Source of the DNA: Oscillospiraceae bacterium
GTDB lineage: Bacteria > Bacillota_A > Clostridia > Oscillospirales > Oscillospiraceae
Direction of reading: 5' to 3'
DNA length: 7,702 nt
NCBI GenBank assembly: GCA_902789835.1
Contig: CADAPN010000094.1
Span: 1 to 7,702 of the forward strand
The position numbers and the translations under genes are program-made. The first letter of the stretch is position 1, and the number at the start of each line of letters is the position of its first letter. Below, in pieces: positions 5,882 through 7,702 of the stretch. The notes beneath the pieces are model-generated. The model did not search any database and had not been told where the DNA came from. It worked only from the letters and a program-made list of their open reading frames with translations.

Positions 5882-7702
5882 ATGCCCAGAAAGAAAAAGG
5901 AAGAGGAAATTGTTTCGGTCGAGAATGCAGCAGAAGTAACCGCTGAAACAGCTGCTGAGACAGCTGCAGAAGCTCCTGTTGAAAAGCCGAAACGCGGCCG
6001 CAGAAAAAAAGCTGAAACTGAAACGGCAGCTGCAGAGGAACCGAAGAAGACGACCCGGACAAGAAAGACAGCTGCCACTAAGACCACAGACAAGAAGACC
6101 ACGACTAAGAAGACTACGGCTAAGACTACGGCTAAGAAGACCACAACGCGCAGGAAAAAAGCAGAAGACCCGGAAGCAGCAGCTCCCGTGGAGGCAGCTG
6201 TCGAAGCTGCCGCTCAGGCGCCCGTTGAGGCTCCCGTGGAAGCAGCAGTTCCTGCAGAAGCTGTTGCTGCAGCTCCCGCTGAGGCGCCTGTTGAGGCTCC
6301 CGCAGAAGCACCTGCCGAAGCTCCCGTCGAGACCCCCGTCGAAGTGGTCGAAGAAGCTCCTGCTCCCGAACTTCCCCAGCCCAGGAGGAGCATCGCTTTC
6401 ATCGGCTCGGAGTGCTATCCGTTTGTCAAGACAGGCGGTCTGGGAGATGTCATGTATGCGCTTCCCAAGGCGCTGATCGGGCAGAACTGCGATGTCAAGG
6501 TCATTCTGCCCAGGTATAAATGCATTCCTCAGGAATATCAGGACAAGATGGTCTACGTAGGCGCTTTTGATATGGATCTGTGCGCGGACGGAAAGAGCTA
6601 TTATGTCGGCATCATGGAATATGTCTGGGACGGCGTCGTGTATGACTTTATCGACAATGAGGAATTTTTCAGCTCGGGAAATCCCTACACCAACCTGATC
6701 GACGACATTCCGAAGTTCTGCTATTTCGGTAAGGCTGCGCTGGCGGCACTCAACTATATGAACTGGATCCCGGATGTCATCCACTGCCACGACTGGCAGG
6801 CAGGTCTGGTGCCGGTCTATCTGCGCACCCTGTTTGACGAATCGCCCGTCGCAAGGTCAAAGGTCATGATCACGATCCACAACCTTCGCTTCCAGGGTCT
6901 CTATGATATGCGTATGATCAAGTACTGGTCTGGTCTCCCGGATTATGTTTTCAACAAGGACGCGCTCAAACAGGGCTACAATGATGCCAATATGTTCAAG
7001 GGCGGTCTCACCTATGCCAACATGATCACGACCGTGAGCGGCACCTATGCAGATGAGATCCAGACACCCTTCTACGGAGAAAATCTGGATGCGCATCTGC
7101 GCTATCATTCCAGCAAGCTCCGCGGCATCATCAACGGTATTGACTACGGCATGTGGGATCCCGCCACAGACTCCATGCTGGCAGTGCCCTATGATCTTTC
7201 CAATGTTCTCGATAAAAAGAAAGCAGACAAGCTTGCGCTCCAGGAGGACATTATCCCGGATATTATGGACGGCAATACACAGCTCGCCATTCTGGGTACC
7301 GGCGATGCCGTGTACGAAGATGCCTTCCGCTACTATGAAAACGCCTATAAGGGCAGCGTCTGCTCCAATATCATGTACGATGAAGGCAGATCCCACAAGA
7401 TCTATGCCGGCGTAGATGCCCTCCTGGTGCCTTCTCAGTTTGAGCCCTGCGGGCTCACACAGCTGATCGCCATGCACTATGGGACCGTGCCGATCGTCCG
7501 CGAGACCGGCGGCCTCAAGGATACGGTCGAGCCCTACAACGAGTTTACAAACGAGGGCAACGGATTCACTTTTGACAGATATGAAGCGGGACTCCTTCTG
7601 GATGCGATCAACAGGGCAAAGACACTGTACTTTACCAACCGCTACTGCTGGGATGAAATGGTACAGCGCGACATGGCCAAGGATGTCTCCTGGGAGAACT
7701 CC
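5882..7702 (+). CDS. glgA: Glycogen synthase (GT5) with long N-terminal extension and internal deletion; 3' end outside window
   Basis: Family role: transfers glucose from ADP-glucose to growing glycogen. The frame is open for 607 codons and runs off the window. Start ATG 5882 has AGAAAGG ending 11 bases upstream. Residues 1-170 are a low-complexity extension: Lys/Glu-rich, then KRGRRKK, a Lys/Thr-repeat block, then Ala/Pro/Glu/Val repeats (PVEAP, PAEAP). GT5 homology starts at RRSIAFIGSECYPF. Seen: KTGGLGDV (183-190), HCHDWQAG (301-308), IHNLRFQG, and FEPCGLTQL with E521, matching E377 of E. coli. Between LALQE (ends 455) and DIIPDIMDG (from 456) the usual segment of about 30 residues with SRLxxQKG is absent, in frame. 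That segment holds an Arg and a Lys essential for ADP-glucose binding (R300/K305 in E. coli numbering) and the first strand-helix unit of the C-terminal domain. The product is therefore probably inactive, unless this is an assembly error. Confidence 0.88.
   Translation, partial: MPRKKKEEEIVSVENAAEVTAETAAETAAEAPVEKPKRGRRKKAETETAAAEEPKKTTRTRKTAATKTTDKKTTTKKTTAKTTAKKTTTRRKKAEDPEAAAPVEAAVEAAAQAPVEAPVEAAVPAEAVAAAPAEAPVEAPAEAPAEAPVETPVEVVEEAPAPELPQPRRSIAFIGSECYPFVKTGGLGDVMYALPKALIGQNCDVKVILPRYKCIPQEYQDKMVYVGAFDMDLCADGKSYYVGIMEYVWDGVVYDFIDNEEFFSSGNPYTNLIDDIPKFCYFGKAALAALNYMNWIPDVIHCHDWQAGLVPVYLRTLFDESPVARSKVMITIHNLRFQGLYDMRMIKYWSGLPDYVFNKDALKQGYNDANMFKGGLTYANMITTVSGTYADEIQTPFYGENLDAHLRYHSSKLRGIINGIDYGMWDPATDSMLAVPYDLSNVLDKKKADKLALQEDIIPDIMDGNTQLAILGTGDAVYEDAFRYYENAYKGSVCSNIMYDEGRSHKIYAGVDALLVPSQFEPCGLTQLIAMHYGTVPIVRETGGLKDTVEPYNEFTNEGNGFTFDRYEAGLLLDAINRAKTLYFTNRYCWDEMVQRDMAKDVSWENS
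6077..6365 (+). repeat. Low-complexity repeat region encoding the GlgA N-terminal linker
   Basis: Two kinds of in-frame repeat. About 6077-6150 repeats AAGACCAC/AAGACTACG-like units, giving a Lys/Thr-rich basic stretch similar in composition to histone H1 tails. About 6182-6365 repeats GAGGCTCCCGT-like units, giving alternating Pro, Val/Ala, Glu and Ala. Codon variation between units shows that the protein composition is kept while the DNA has drifted, although slippage-prone repeats remain. Confidence 0.75.

Noticed and set aside
5822..6790. 322-residue minus-strand frame rich in Ser/Gly/Cys/Phe
   Set aside because: Complement of the repetitive GlgA extension; the repeat pattern is explained by the plus-strand Ala/Pro/Glu codons.

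Overview
The window looks like chromosomal DNA of a gut-type anaerobic Bacillota, most likely a clostridial (Lachnospiraceae-like) bacterium. Reasons: strong AGGAGG-type ribosome binding sites, an oxygen-sensitive Fe-S L-serine dehydratase, a clostridial-style DinB, a tRNA without an encoded CCA, and GC-rich genes separated by AT-rich spacers. This placement is inference from family resemblance.

Layout. (1) 1-1603: an AT-rich leader with short tandem repeats and an extended -10 promoter, then dinB (+), a Y-family translesion polymerase with a beta-clamp motif. (2) 1604-1743: a convergent intergenic stretch with a perfect 26-bp tandem duplication and a GC-rich hairpin that probably ends transcription from one or both sides. 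(3) 1744-3458, all on the minus strand: a structured tRNA-like RNA (about 3458 to 3341), a tRNA-Glu(CUC) (3334 to 3263), and a 487-residue DUF2828/TROVE-like protein with an intact vWA MIDAS (3207 to 1744). No terminator separates them, so they may form one transcript. (4) 3459-4157: mostly non-coding, AT-rich DNA with a possible small or decayed minus-strand gene, its strong terminator, and the promoter of the next gene. (5) 4158-5360: sdaA (+), an iron-sulfur L-serine ammonia-lyase. (6) 5361-5881: a long AT-rich spacer with short repeats and hairpins. (7) 5882-7702: glgA (+, runs off the end), a GT5 glycogen synthase with a 168-residue low-complexity N-terminal extension and an apparent internal deletion of about 30 residues.

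The most interesting element is block 3. Bacterial Ro60-type proteins (TROVE plus vWA) are known to be encoded beside Y RNAs whose loop mimics tRNA. Here a Ro-like protein gene is preceded on the same strand by an RNA whose ends pair in a perfect 9-bp stem and whose interior carries a canonical T-arm, an anticodon-like arm with a CUC loop and two more small arms. A real tRNA-Glu(CUC) follows six bases later. I infer a candidate Y-RNA-like ribonucleoprotein locus using DUF2828 instead of a classical TROVE protein. The second point of interest is the glycogen synthase, which lacks the conserved SRLxxQKG segment and so is either inactive or affected by an assembly error.
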